Positions 25,801-34,253 of a stretch of 56,137 nt of DNA are shown piece after piece. The DNA lies in contig CAZSWJ010000006.1 in the NCBI GenBank assembly GCA_964611095.1, positions 1 to 56,137 of the forward strand, in the 5' to 3' direction. Source of the stretch: CAZKJL01 sp964611095. Lineage in GTDB: Bacteria; Patescibacteriota; Gracilibacteria; Peribacterales; Peribacteraceae. Every line of letters begins with the position of its first letter. The first letter of the stretch is position 1. Both the position numbers and the translations under genes were made by a program. The notes under the pieces are model-generated. The model searched no databases, was not told the DNA's origin, and saw only the letters and a program-made list of their open reading frames with translations.

Positions 25801-28800
25801 TTCTCTTTGATGGTGTTCCATTTTCTGGAGTAGAGCTTGAGCTCCACGCTTGCGTTCGGCACGGGCGAACCGTCGGGTTTCAGCGTGATGACTTTCATCT
25901 TGGCGTTCTGTCCGGCCGAAACGCCGTAGTCGTCGCTCGTGATGCCGACGTAGACGCCGGACTTGTGAACGACGAACGACTGCCTGGCGCTCACCACCTG
26001 GTTGTTCCGGTCGGTGATGTCGGCTTCCACGCTCATGACTTGGCTGACAGCCTTGTCGTCGATGTTCGTCGGCACTGTCACGGTGAGCCGCCCGGCGGCG
26101 TCCAGCTTGCCGCTGTTTTCCGTCACGATCGAGTTGCCGCGGACGCAGTCGTACCAGCACCACGAATCTTCGAGAGCGAACGAGTACCAGCCTTCGGTGT
26201 ATTTGTTGAAGAAGTAATCGGTGCTCACGGTTCTCCAGCGTACGTCGGCTTGACCCATCGGAGCTCCGAAGTAGTACTGTCCGTCGATGGTGACTTTGGC
26301 GGTTTCTCCGTTGCGGTACTCGTCTTTGTCCGATGTCACCTGGACTTTGTACTCGGGCTTTCTGTATGCCAGAACCGAGAAGCTGCCCCAGGCACCGCCT
26401 TCGATGTCGGAGTCCGGCGTCACGGTGACGCTGATGCCGTAGTACCCGAGCGGAGCTTCGCCCGCGATTTTGAACGAATCGTTGAACGTTCCGAACGCGC
26501 TCAGCTTCATCGATTTATTGTACACCTCGGTGCCGTTGGAATCGTTGATGCGCACGCTCACCGAGCGTGATGTTTCCGGAAGCTGCAGCACGCCGTCTTG
26601 GTTCAGGAGACGAATGATGCCCTTGAACTGCACCGAGTCGCCCGTGCGATAGATGGGACGATCGGTGTACACGAATGACTGCACGCGGTACTTGGCCGCA
26701 TCCGCGGAGCGGAAGTCTCCGGAGTATCCGAAGTCGTACGGACCGACTCCGTTGTTCCACGTGCTTCCGATGAATGCGAAGTCGTCGGCAGTTTCTGCGG
26801 TCACGTAGAACTCGGGAACGTAGTCGTATCCCCCGCCATTCTTGTACTCGGCGAGGTTCAGCATCGTCTCAAAAAAGCCGTTTTTGTCGGTCTTTCCGGT
26901 CACCGGCGTTCCGCCGAGGAGCGTGCGGAACTTGATGACGGCACCCTTCACCGGGTCTCCGGTCTGAAGATCAATGGCCCACACCAGTGCCTTTCCATGA
27001 GAGAATTTGAGCGTGAGACCGATGTTCGTGACGGCGAGGGCACGAATGTCGTATTGCGGCGTCAGGTTGTCGTACGATTTCCATTCGGGCGACGTCAGCT
27101 TGAAGACGTACACGCCCGGCTTCAGCTTGCCGGCTTTTTCCTGCAAATCGAACGGAATCGAGTCCCATGTGTCTTGCTTCAGTTTCGGTGCCACGGTCCA
27201 CGTCTTGTAGTCCTCCGTTTCGGTTTTCATGTCCATGTTGCCGATTTGTCCGTTGTACAGATTCATTTGTTTCTTCTCCAGGAATTTCTCGAACGTCAGG
27301 TGTCCGAGCTCCGCTTGCATCGTCTTGATGTTCATCGCGTTCAGGAAATACACGGGAGGCTTCGCCTTTTCGAAGATGGAGAAGCCGGACCAGCGCGGGT
27401 GCACGAACACTTCAGACGGAAGAGGGTCCGTCTTGAAGGAGTATTCCAGTCCCTTCTCCACCTTCTGGCCGTAGATGTCGGTGAGCGTTCCCTTCAGCGT
27501 GACTTTGTAGCTCGTGCTCGGTTTGACCTTCGGGTACACGAGAACGCTCCAGTACGTTTGATTGTTCGTGCCCCACTGCTCGTACACGGTGAAGTCCTCG
27601 GGCTTCAGATCTTCGACGGCCGGCGTGATGACGATGTTCTTCTTGAGCTCCTCCGCACTCACGGGATTGGTGAATTCCATCGTCAGACCGACTCCGTACA
27701 AGAGATTGCTCGCCTTGAACGCACCGACGGTGCGGAACGAGAACGTGTGACCGCTGGCACTGCCCAGGTTTCCCTCTAGGCCGCGAATGCCCGCGAGAAC
27801 GGAAACGTCGTAGGTCTTTTGGAATTGCAGCGGCTTCTCGGGGATGGCGACAAGATGCGTCTTGTCCGTCGTCTTCTTGCCGTCTTCGTCTTCGATGACG
27901 CCGTAGCGAACCTGCTTGATGGCAAGGTCCAACGATGTCGAACCCGTGGACGTTTTCACCGCGGAAGCATCCGTATTCTTTCGCTCGGACAAACGAATGA
28001 AGTCCTTGGCGGTCACGAGATCCATATCGTGGTTGAAGCCGATGTCGATGAGCGTCGTCGGACCCGCCGATGCGGTGTCGGGCGACGGATCCGTAGCGGT
28101 TACGACGGGACGTTCGGTTTCAAACGACCACGTGAAGTCTTGCTCCGTCTTGTCGCCCGAAATCGTGGCGATACCGGCGGGAACCGTGACGGTGTACTTG
28201 GTCGCGAGCTTCAGCCCTTTCGTGGGAACGAATGTTGCGGTCGTCGTACCGAGCCAGCGCCAGCGTCCGGAAACTTCCGGAGAAATTTTTACCGGCCAAT
28301 CCTTGAATCTGGAAGCGGCATCCGGTCCTTGCACCTGCGTGAGCGGCACCACGGGACGGTCGAAGATGAGCGAGATTTCCGAGTTCGGCGGCACGTTGAC
28401 GGAGTCCGTCTCCGGCAAATGCAGAGCGACGACCGGCGCTCCCGTGACGGTGAACGAGTATGCGAGCTCACGTCCCAAGATCGAACCGTCGGCCCTGAGC
28501 GTGTCGGCGGCAAGGCGAATGACGTACGTCGTGTTCATCTCCAGCTTCTCCGTCGGCTTCAAGACAAGAACGTTGTCCTCCCACTCTTTCGTCACTTTCA
28601 GGTTCTCCGGGACGTCGAGGTGTTCCTCCACGGACGATTTGTTCATGGTGTCCGGGAACGCCAATCGGAGAACCGACGACTGCGATACCTTCTGGTTCAT
28701 CGAGAAGTCGTACGTGTCCGGCCCCGATGTCGCGAGATAGAGTCCGATGCCCGATGCGGCGACGATGCACGCCGCGACGATCGTCATGACGGTATGCACC

Positions 28801-28847
28801 GGCGTTGAAAAAAGGAGCATTTTCAAACGCTGGGAAATCTGCGACAT
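22848..28847 (-). CDS. Alpha-2-macroglobulin family protein with thioester
   Basis: About 1999 residues, the largest gene here. An N-terminal hydrophobic segment (residues 17-38) is followed by a long series of beta-sandwich (MG-type) domains starting with bacterial Ig-like repeats, a candidate bait region, and the thioester motif YGCAEQ at about residue 1517. A helical thioester domain and a receptor-type C-terminal beta domain come last. The family traps attacking proteases and is thought to guard the periplasm in Gram-negatives. A VAAC lipobox-like tetrad lies inside the hydrophobic segment, but the hydrophobic stretch continues after it, so a plain membrane anchor is more likely. ATG 28847 was chosen because the N-terminus fits a signal anchor; a pyrimidine-rich leader precedes it. 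Confidence 0.92.
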   Translation of the reverse strand: MSQISQRLKMLLFSTPVHTVMTIVAACIVAASGIGLYLATSGPDTYDFSMNQKVSQSSVLRLAFPDTMNKSSVEEHLDVPENLKVTKEWEDNVLVLKPTEKLEMNTTYVIRLAADTLRADGSILGRELAYSFTVTGAPVVALHLPETDSVNVPPNSEISLIFDRPVVPLTQVQGPDAASRFKDWPVKISPEVSGRWRWLGTTTATFVPTKGLKLATKYTVTVPAGIATISGDKTEQDFTWSFETERPVVTATDPSPDTASAGPTTLIDIGFNHDMDLVTAKDFIRLSERKNTDASAVKTSTGSTSLDLAIKQVRYGVIEDEDGKKTTDKTHLVAIPEKPLQFQKTYDVSVLAGIRGLEGNLGSASGHTFSFRTVGAFKASNLLYGVGLTMEFTNPVSAEELKKNIVITPAVEDLKPEDFTVYEQWGTNNQTYWSVLVYPKVKPSTSYKVTLKGTLTDIYGQKVEKGLEYSFKTDPLPSEVFVHPRWSGFSIFEKAKPPVYFLNAMNIKTMQAELGHLTFEKFLEKKQMNLYNGQIGNMDMKTETEDYKTWTVAPKLKQDTWDSIPFDLQEKAGKLKPGVYVFKLTSPEWKSYDNLTPQYDIRALAVTNIGLTLKFSHGKALVWAIDLQTGDPVKGAVIKFRTLLGGTPVTGKTDKNGFFETMLNLAEYKNGGGYDYVPEFYVTAETADDFAFIGSTWNNGVGPYDFGYSGDFRSADAAKYRVQSFVYTDRPIYRTGDSVQFKGIIRLLNQDGVLQLPETSRSVSVRINDSNGTEVYNKSMKLSAFGTFNDSFKIAGEAPLGYYGISVTVTPDSDIEGGAWGSFSVLAYRKPEYKVQVTSDKDEYRNGETAKVTIDGQYYFGAPMGQADVRWRTVSTDYFFNKYTEGWYSFALEDSWCWYDCVRGNSIVTENSGKLDAAGRLTVTVPTNIDDKAVSQVMSVEADITDRNNQVVSARQSFVVHKSGVYVGITSDDYGVSAGQNAKMKVITLKPDGSPVPNASVELKLYSRKWNTIKEKGVDGEYYYDNKAEDTFIRSVKVRTDEKGKAIADVRIDDGGEFRVVASTVDDSGLESKAGFTVYAWADMYYNWPRTNSDRMDIVADKPMYKVGDVAKLVVKSPFQGAGVKALVTVERENVISKNVVDVTSNALPIEVPITEDLVPTAYVSVVVIKPRIGETFNENGLDTGAPAFKVGYVKLPIDTAPKKITVTIETDKQKYVPAETVVTTITAKDSEGKPIQGEFSLGVVDLSLLDLTGFSLPDVVSSFYYERSLGVMTSNMLTFLMERFKPGSKGGGGDGEGRTRGNFLDTAYWNPKILTDKDGKAQVSFKLPDNLTTWQLLAIGSTKDHKFGSYAMNIIETKKVILRPVRPRFVVAGDKVTLGAIVHNYLDEDRTFDVTLEGKNMQITGSPKQTINVQKNAQVKVSFPVIAGANPEMMMHFSAVTDGAKDDIQETIPVFAYGVQQTNATNGVTEDQVTETVQVPAKNDASDGELTVSVAPSLAVFMQGGLEYLANFPYGCAEQVTSSFVPNVALMQLQGFEQFSFVDKKTLEKNVQAGLQKLYKFQREDGGFGYWEGSDYSYPYLSAYILYALKITQNANHYVDQSVIMRGTQYLQSEAGKKDDKHLSDEERVYIQYVLAEHGKADVAALNALLKNRANLPIFSRAELAMAYQLAGTSQAKSRAKDLLTEILNLARVDARGAKFDESGVRYPYAMNTADRTTAMVLQAVTRIEPTNVLIPKIISGVLSSRRNGHWDTTQSTSQTILALVEYLKASKELEYDYKSTVQVAGKNVMDASFKAPALERKSVEVALTQLARGKPADVKIGKSGPGKMYYDISMSYFATPDIIQPAEEGIGILQEIEPLTKNDAMLKVGSTQRVTITVTVPETRNFVAVESMLPAGFEAIDLGFVTSQQNLLGNAANAITKWSDYYENQLWRFSHIEFRDDRVFLFADELPPGVYRYQYLVRATTPGKFHYRPARVWEMYFPETFGQTDGKWIDIAE

Positions 28848-28988
28848 AAGAGGAGGGGGAGGAAACGCAAAAAATCTTAACACAACGCCTTCCGAGGGCA
28901 ATCCGCAACCGTCGTGCGATCCGTCAACTTTCGTTCCTTGTCGAGACTGATATACTCACAGTACTTAACCTTTTCCTCAACTGACCGT

Positions 28989-29750
28989 ATGTCACCGAAA
29001 GAAAACTCGCAGGGAGTGTGGTTCGGAGTGGCCATGTTCCTCTTCGGCCTCATCGCAGGCGTCGTTCTCTCCGTCACGACAGGAACATCGACATTCTCGC
29101 TCGGCGGTCCCGCCAAGGGCACCCAATCATCGGCTCCGTCAGCCCCGACGGCCCCCACGGCCCCGGTTGCGAACGTCAATGATCGCATGCTCGGCTACGC
29201 CAAAGCCATCGGCCTCGACACGGCCAAGTTCACCGCCTGTGTCGCCAGCGGCAAGTACAATGAGAAGATCAACAAAGAAATGGCCGAAGGCCAGAAGTCG
29301 GGCATTTCCGGCACCCCGGGCAACATTCTCTACCACATCAAGACCAAGAACAGTCGCCTCGTCTCGGGAGCCCGTCCCATCGACAGTTTCCGCAAGAACA
29401 TCGATGAGATGCTCAAGGACCCCGCTTCCAAGAGCAGCGATGCGGACGTTCTGCCCGCCAAAGACGTCGTTCCCGTCGATTTCGAGAAGGATCACATCCT
29501 CGGCGATAAAGACGCTGCCATCGCCATCATTGAGTACACGGACTTCCAGTGTCCGTTCTGCCACCGCGTGCACCCCACGCACCAGCAGCTCGTGAAGGAG
29601 TACGACGGCAAAGTCATGTGGGTCGAGCGTCACTTCCCTTTGAACTTCCACCCCGAAGCGGTTCCCCTGGCCAACGGTGCCGAGTGCGCCGCTGAGCTTG
29701 GAGGAAACGACGCGTTCTGGGCCTTCTCGGACAAGGTCATGGGTGAGTAA
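28989..29750 (+). CDS. DsbA-like thiol oxidoreductase with permuted domain order
   Basis: 253 residues: a membrane anchor (about 10-30), a Ser/Ala/Pro linker (40-62), then the half of a DsbA fold that normally comes last (YAKAIGLDTAKFTACVASGK, the cis-Pro site GISGTPG at 105-111 and SGARP). After that comes the half that normally comes first (DHILGDKDAAIAIIEYTDF, CPFC at 188-191, ERHFPLNFHPEA, ELGGNDAFWAF). The chain stops where the usual second half would begin. Both halves together make one complete domain in circularly permuted order. It probably makes or shuffles disulphides in exported Cys-rich proteins, abundant here (inference). ATG 28989 starts the anchor; TATACT lies about 30 nt upstream. 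Confidence 0.85.
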   Translation: MSPKENSQGVWFGVAMFLFGLIAGVVLSVTTGTSTFSLGGPAKGTQSSAPSAPTAPTAPVANVNDRMLGYAKAIGLDTAKFTACVASGKYNEKINKEMAEGQKSGISGTPGNILYHIKTKNSRLVSGARPIDSFRKNIDEMLKDPASKSSDADVLPAKDVVPVDFEKDHILGDKDAAIAIIEYTDFQCPFCHRVHPTHQQLVKEYDGKVMWVERHFPLNFHPEAVPLANGAECAAELGGNDAFWAFSDKVMGE

Positions 29751-29773
29751 TCACGTACGCGTTCAAAAAGAAA

Positions 29774-29799
29774 GGTGGCGGGCAACCGTCACCTTTTTT
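29774..29799 (+). terminator. Rho-independent terminator after the DsbA-like gene
   Basis: GGTGGCGG-GCAA-CCGTCACC (8 bp with one G-U, GNRA tetraloop) followed by six Ts, 23 nt after the stop. Confidence 0.88.
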
Positions 29800-29801
29800 G
29801 T

Positions 29802-31001
29802 TTACACCGTAAACATGCCGTCCTTGAAGATCACCTTCTTCGAGCCGTTCGGGAGCGTGGCGGTCACGACGCGGTCTTCCGTGGAGATGATGTCCGTGTG
29901 TTCGGGTGAATCGTTGTAGCCCATGTCTTCCCACTCCTTCGCGGTGGGTTTGCTCATGTCGCCGGTGTAGCTGTCCTTGTACGCGCGGCCGACCGCGAGG
30001 TGCGTGTTGCCGTAGGTGCCGCCGACGTTTTCATCGAAGAGCGTGTTGGCCATGAACTTCGTGATGCGTGAGTAGCGTTTGTCGGTGAGCGAGTATTCGC
30101 CGATTTTATCGGCATTGTTGCGCTTGATCATCGCGGCAAGCACGTCCTGGCCTTGCTTCGCCTCGAAATCGACGACGAGGCCGTTTTTGAATTTGAGCGT
30201 GATGTCGCGGAGGATGTTGCCGTACCGGAACAGCGGCTGGTTGAAGTAAATCGTTCCCTCGGTGCCACGCCAGTCCGGTGAGACGAACAACTCGAAGCTC
30301 GGAATGTTGCGGCAGCTGCCGCCGAGCCACTTGCGGTATTTTCCGAGCTGAACCTTGAGGTCGATGCGTTCGCCTTCCACGTGCAGCCATTCGATCTCCA
30401 GCTTGTCGAGTTCGGCTTTCACGCGATCCTGCTCCTTTTGAATTTTTTTCCACTCTGCGATGGGATCGTCCTTGTCCAGGTAGCAGGCCTCGATGATCTG
30501 CTGCCAGTACTCCTCGATGCTTAAGCCCGCTTCTTTGGCCATGGCGGGCGTACCGTAGAGCGCGAGCGTCCAGCTGAACTTTCCATCCTGCTCTTTTTGG
30601 AAGAGCCAGTCTCGGGACTTGCGCCGAGCGTCCATCGCCTTGAAGACACGCGTCGGGTCGACGTTCTTAAGCTCGGAAGGATCGGCATCGGCGATGATGG
30701 ACACCTGGTGATCGATGAGATCGGCCTCCGCCTTTTTGTACTCGTACGGAAAGAATTCCAAATGATGATCGAGAGCGTACGCAAAAAAGATCTTGTCGGT
30801 CTCCGTCGGGATCAAGTGTGTCTTCGCATGCGCACCGGTTTCCAAAATTGCGCGAAGGATGTGCTTGTAGAGCGGCTTTGCGACATCCGGAATGTTGACC
30901 TGAACAACGTCTCCTTTCTTTGCCCCCTTGCCGCCGTCGATCGCGTACTTCACGAGCAGATCGGCGTACTTCGCGAGGATGGAATCGTCGGGTTGATACA
31001 T
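29802..31001 (-). CDS. Aminopeptidase, M29 family
   Basis: A 399-residue protein of the AmpS/thermophilic aminopeptidase T family, a two-metal exopeptidase. The metal ligands are in the expected order: Glu in WRGTEGTIYF, Glu in VVDFEAKQG, His and Tyr in NTHLAVGRAY, His and Asp in SPEHTDI. The start ATG 31001 was chosen because TACACT lies 6 nt upstream (leaderless pattern) and the homologous N-terminus begins there; the longer frame overlaps the divergent lipoprotein gene. It is likely cytoplasmic, in peptide recycling. Confidence 0.9.
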   Translation of the reverse strand: MYQPDDSILAKYADLLVKYAIDGGKGAKKGDVVQVNIPDVAKPLYKHILRAILETGAHAKTHLIPTETDKIFFAYALDHHLEFFPYEYKKAEADLIDHQVSIIADADPSELKNVDPTRVFKAMDARRKSRDWLFQKEQDGKFSWTLALYGTPAMAKEAGLSIEEYWQQIIEACYLDKDDPIAEWKKIQKEQDRVKAELDKLEIEWLHVEGERIDLKVQLGKYRKWLGGSCRNIPSFELFVSPDWRGTEGTIYFNQPLFRYGNILRDITLKFKNGLVVDFEAKQGQDVLAAMIKRNNADKIGEYSLTDKRYSRITKFMANTLFDENVGGTYGNTHLAVGRAYKDSYTGDMSKPTAKEWEDMGYNDSPEHTDIISTEDRVVTATLPNGSKKVIFKDGMFTV

Positions 31002-31158
31002 AAAAGCAGTGTACACATCTGTGCGTAAGGCACTTATAAATGATATCGACGTTTCGTAACAATTGACGCTCGCCGCAAGTATTGTGCGGCCCTGTAAGAA
31101 GGTCGCACATTCAAACGTCAAAGAGTATACTGCCTCGGTATTCACTCCCCCTGACTCC

Positions 31159-32265
31159 ATGAGATTTTCCGCTACGCACGGCTCTCTTGCCATCGCCTGC
31201 GCCTTTTTGCTCGGTGCATGCGCGTTGCCGTTCACCCCGAACGGAGACACGTCCGCCTCGTCTTCCTCCATGTCATCGTCCTCCGCCGACATGGCCTCGT
31301 CTTCTTCGGATGACGCCGTGGTCACGGAGAACGTCAGCTACGTCGGCGTGGTGTCCGATCTCGGCGCCATCGGTTCCGAGCGAGCGACGCACAGTCTTAC
31401 GCTCGACGGCGGACAGAAGATCCTTTTGTCCTCCAATGATGAGAACTTGAACCTCAACGTCTACCTCGGCAAGCGCGTGGAAGTCCGCGGCGGCACGCAG
31501 GCAACCGTGGAATCCGGCGGCATTCTCATGCGCGTCAGTGAAGTGACGGTGCTCGATTCCACCGAACCCTCATCGTCGTCTTCCGAATCCAGCGTTTCCT
31601 CTTCCAAGAAGTTCTGCGGAGGTATCGCCGCGTTCCCGTGCGATGCGGGCCAGACCTGCGTCGACGACCCGTCCGACAGTTGCGACCCCATGAACGGCGG
31701 CGCTGACTGCGGCGGCATGTGCGTCACGGCCATTCCCTCGTCCTCGTCGATGAGTTCGTCGTCCGCCACCACATCGTCCAGTTCCTCCAAGGCCGCCTCC
31801 TCTTCCAGCAAGTCTTCCGTCGCTTCCAGCGCCGTTTCGGTGAGCTCCTCCGCAAACTCCGTTTCTCAGGCCATGGAAGCCAAAATCGTCGTGATGGCCA
31901 AGCAGAACTACGGCGATGCCGCTCTTTGGACCCAGAAGTACTGCACGAGCCACGTCGCATTCTGCATCCCGGTTCACAAAAACTGGTTCTTCAACTCCTT
32001 CGGCGCCACCACGAGCAACCAGTGGCACGTGGAGTTCGGCATGGAGGCCATCTCCAATTTGGGTGACGGCCCCATCTCCTTGAACCTTGTCGCAGGAACC
32101 TCCGCCTCCATGAACGCAACGGACGGCCAGGTGAAGGTGCAGGGCAACGAAGTCATCGGTTTCAAGGACTGGAAAGACGGACACTTCGAGATCATCGCCG
32201 ACAGCCGCCTCCAGGCAGCCGTCGCCTACATGGTTTCGCACATCACGTCGTACGACGTTCAGTAA
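31159..32265 (+). CDS. Ser-rich lipoprotein with Cys-rich module
   Basis: A 368-residue lipoprotein. The signal peptide ends in the lipobox LLGAC. A poly-Ser linker (about 30-55) is followed by a ~75-residue beta domain, a second Ser tract, a compact Cys-rich module (FCGGIAAFPCDAGQTC then DSCDP and GGADCGGMC), a third long Ser/Ala tract and a C-terminal ~110-residue globular domain with two Cys (KYCTSHVAFC). The Cys module recalls small disulphide-rich modules of secreted proteins; function unknown. The Ser tracts are plausible O-glycosylation sites given the mannosyltransferases in the window. Confidence 0.8.
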   Translation: MRFSATHGSLAIACAFLLGACALPFTPNGDTSASSSSMSSSSADMASSSSDDAVVTENVSYVGVVSDLGAIGSERATHSLTLDGGQKILLSSNDENLNLNVYLGKRVEVRGGTQATVESGGILMRVSEVTVLDSTEPSSSSSESSVSSSKKFCGGIAAFPCDAGQTCVDDPSDSCDPMNGGADCGGMCVTAIPSSSSMSSSSATTSSSSSKAASSSSKSSVASSAVSVSSSANSVSQAMEAKIVVMAKQNYGDAALWTQKYCTSHVAFCIPVHKNWFFNSFGATTSNQWHVEFGMEAISNLGDGPISLNLVAGTSASMNATDGQVKVQGNEVIGFKDWKDGHFEIIADSRLQAAVAYMVSHITSYDVQ

Positions 32266-32279
32266 TCCTTTTCAGATTC

Positions 32280-33080
32280 ATGCCCATTTTCTCGTACACG
32301 GCGATCGACACGGACGGTAAAGAAGTCCGCGGTTCCATCGACGCACAGGACATGGAAGCGGCCAAGCGCGCCGTGGAAGACCTGCACATGGAAGTGAAGG
32401 AGGTGACGGAATCCACGCGCATCAAGCCGGTTGCCGCCACCTCGCAGGAGCCCAGGCCCGTCCAACCCGTCACGTATGCCTTCGAGGGCACCGATTCATC
32501 GGGTGCCGTCCGCAGGGGCACGCTCCAGGCCGCGACGAAGCGCGACGCGTTCGAGCATCTCAAAGCGGATCAGAAGCTGAGTTTGACGATGCTCTCGCCC
32601 ATGGGAGTTTTGCCGCAGTTCCGCGATCGCGATTTGGAGCAGTGGCAGACCAAGGAGGCGCCTGCCGCCGCACCGGTACAAGCACCCGTTCCCTCGGCCC
32701 AACCCGTAAAGAAGACCATCGGCTTCGCAGGAGCAGAAGCGGCACCGGTCAAAAAAACCGACGTACCGCCAAAGACCAAACCCGCCCATTCGTATTTGCC
32801 GCTCATGGCGACGCTACGGCTGTACGCAGGTTGGCTTCTGGCATGGTACGGCTTGTTCGTGGCACTCGGTTACTTCACGACGGTGCGCCGGCTTCCGTTC
32901 GAGATTCCGTTCGTGCAAGCATTCTACTTCTCGCCGCTCATTTTCACGTTCACGGCGGGCATCTTCATCTTCCTGCTTCTCAGCGCGGTTCACAAAGCCG
33001 TCCACGGCAAACTGGTCACGGGCATTCTGCTGACGCTCGTCGGCGTCGGTCTGCTCACGAGTCTCAGACTCAGTCTGTAG
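32280..33080 (+). CDS. Membrane protein with two PilC-like N-terminal motifs
   Basis: 266 residues. Residues 1-50 (PIFSYTAIDTDGKEVRGSID) and about 60-110 (VTYAFEGTDSSGAVRRGTLQ) are two copies of the F.Y.A.D..G....G pattern that begins PilC/GspF inner-membrane proteins of type IV pili. An Ala/Pro/Lys-rich linker and three C-terminal transmembrane helices follow, but the GspF domains themselves are missing. It starts 14 nt after the lipoprotein gene, so the two are probably co-transcribed. Its role is unknown. Confidence 0.7.
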   Translation: MPIFSYTAIDTDGKEVRGSIDAQDMEAAKRAVEDLHMEVKEVTESTRIKPVAATSQEPRPVQPVTYAFEGTDSSGAVRRGTLQAATKRDAFEHLKADQKLSLTMLSPMGVLPQFRDRDLEQWQTKEAPAAAPVQAPVPSAQPVKKTIGFAGAEAAPVKKTDVPPKTKPAHSYLPLMATLRLYAGWLLAWYGLFVALGYFTTVRRLPFEIPFVQAFYFSPLIFTFTAGIFIFLLLSAVHKAVHGKLVTGILLTLVGVGLLTSLRLSL

Positions 33081-33101
33081 AAATCGATCGTAGGTTCCGT
33101 T

Positions 33102-33743
33102 TTACAGTCCGAGCTGCTTTCTGATGTCGTCGGCCTGCGACTGCTCCTGCTGCTTTGCTGCGTTCTGGACGTAGAGAGCCTGGAGATCCTTCCAGTCTTC
33201 GCCGTGTTTCTTCTCGAGCTGCATGAGGTGCTTCAAGTGCTTGGGTGAGAGTTGGCTGAACTTGAACTTCTCTTCCTCCAAGATCTTCTGGAGCTCGTCG
33301 ATTTGGAACTGACTGAGTTTGGGAACCGCCTGAATGATGCGCCACTTCTCATCGCGCGTCAGCGAGATGGAGCCGCGGAGCAAGACGAGGAAGCGCTGCT
33401 CATCGAAATTCGTTTCCGGGTGCGCCGGAACGGTGACTTTGTCGTTGTTGAGACCGACCGACAGGCTGCCGAAACGGTAGTTGCCGACTTCACCCAAAAT
33501 GCGGATGTCCTCATCGTCGTAGCCCATTTCCTTCGTGGCGACGGTGCCGGCCGGCGGAGGCGGAGGACTGGTGTCCTGAACCGGGGGCTGTGCACCACCT
33601 GCCTGAGTTTGTCCTGCAGCCGCACCACCGGCTTGCGGCGGGGGCGGAGGCGTTCCAAAGACCTGCGTCGGGTCCAGACCCTCGGTGGGTACCGGATCTC
33701 CGGGGCGCGGAGGATTGCCGCCTTGCGATGATTGGTCAGCCAT
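33102..33743 (-). CDS. Hypothetical protein with Pro/Gly-rich N-terminus
   Basis: A 213-residue cytoplasmic-looking protein. The first ~70 residues are Pro/Gly/Gln-rich and low in complexity. The remainder is a ~140-residue acidic, helical region (ISLTRDEKWRIIQAVPKLSQ, LEEEKFKFSQLSPKHLKHL). No family is recognised. The start ATG follows about 22 nt after a TAAACT box. It converges with the PilC-like gene, leaving 21 nt between stops. Confidence 0.7.
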   Translation of the reverse strand: MADQSSQGGNPPRPGDPVPTEGLDPTQVFGTPPPPPQAGGAAAGQTQAGGAQPPVQDTSPPPPPAGTVATKEMGYDDEDIRILGEVGNYRFGSLSVGLNNDKVTVPAHPETNFDEQRFLVLLRGSISLTRDEKWRIIQAVPKLSQFQIDELQKILEEEKFKFSQLSPKHLKHLMQLEKKHGEDWKDLQALYVQNAAKQQEQSQADDIRKQLGL

Positions 33744-33788
33744 AGAAACGGTGGGAACTGGCCCAGTTTACCACGAAAAATGACCCCA

Positions 33789-34253
33789 TCAACAGCAACA
33801 TCGTACGTGGTGCAGCGCAATCCCCGTCGCCACGGAAACGTTCAGGGATCCTTTTTTCCCGAGCATCGGAATATGGACGACATCGTCGGCTTTCTGCAGC
33901 AGTTCTTTGGAAACACCGAGGATTTCGTGTCCCAAAATGAGACAGACGTTGCCCTTGCTCCTGAATTCCGAAAGGGGCGTGCTCGTGTCATTCAGCTCAA
34001 GAGCGACGATGCGGTAGCCTTCATTCCTGCGCTTTTCGATGACTTCGAGCGGATCGGCTTCCTTGGACCACGGAATCCACTCATCGGCCCCGAGCGCCGT
34101 CTTGCCGATTTCCTTGCGCGGAGGCGCCGCGGTGTAGCCCGTCAGATGAATGTGCGCCACATCGAACGCATCGGCCGAGCGGAAGAGCGAACCGATGTTC
34201 CACAGTGAACGGATATTGTGAGCGACGACGACGATGTCTTTCGTTCCGTTCAT
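33789..34253 (-). CDS. SPOUT (TrmH/SpoU) family RNA methyltransferase
   Basis: A 154-residue SpoU-type 2'-O-methyltransferase. Motif 1 is AHNIRSLWNIGSLFRSADAF (Asn and Arg of the active site), motif 2 is CLILGHEILGVS and motif 3 is IPMLGKKGSLNVSVATGIAL. It has no N-terminal RNA-binding domain. The RNA target (tRNA or rRNA) cannot be told. Its start overlaps the stop of the PurQ-like gene by 4 nt (ATGA), so they are translationally coupled. Confidence 0.9.
   Translation of the reverse strand: MNGTKDIVVVAHNIRSLWNIGSLFRSADAFDVAHIHLTGYTAAPPRKEIGKTALGADEWIPWSKEADPLEVIEKRRNEGYRIVALELNDTSTPLSEFRSKGNVCLILGHEILGVSKELLQKADDVVHIPMLGKKGSLNVSVATGIALHHVRCCC

Noticed and set aside
25137..26570. Long plus-strand frame inside the alpha-2-macroglobulin gene (and similar ones at 22758 and 24411)
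   Set aside because: High His/Arg/Val antisense shadows of a GC-rich coding strand; no motif, promoter or start context.
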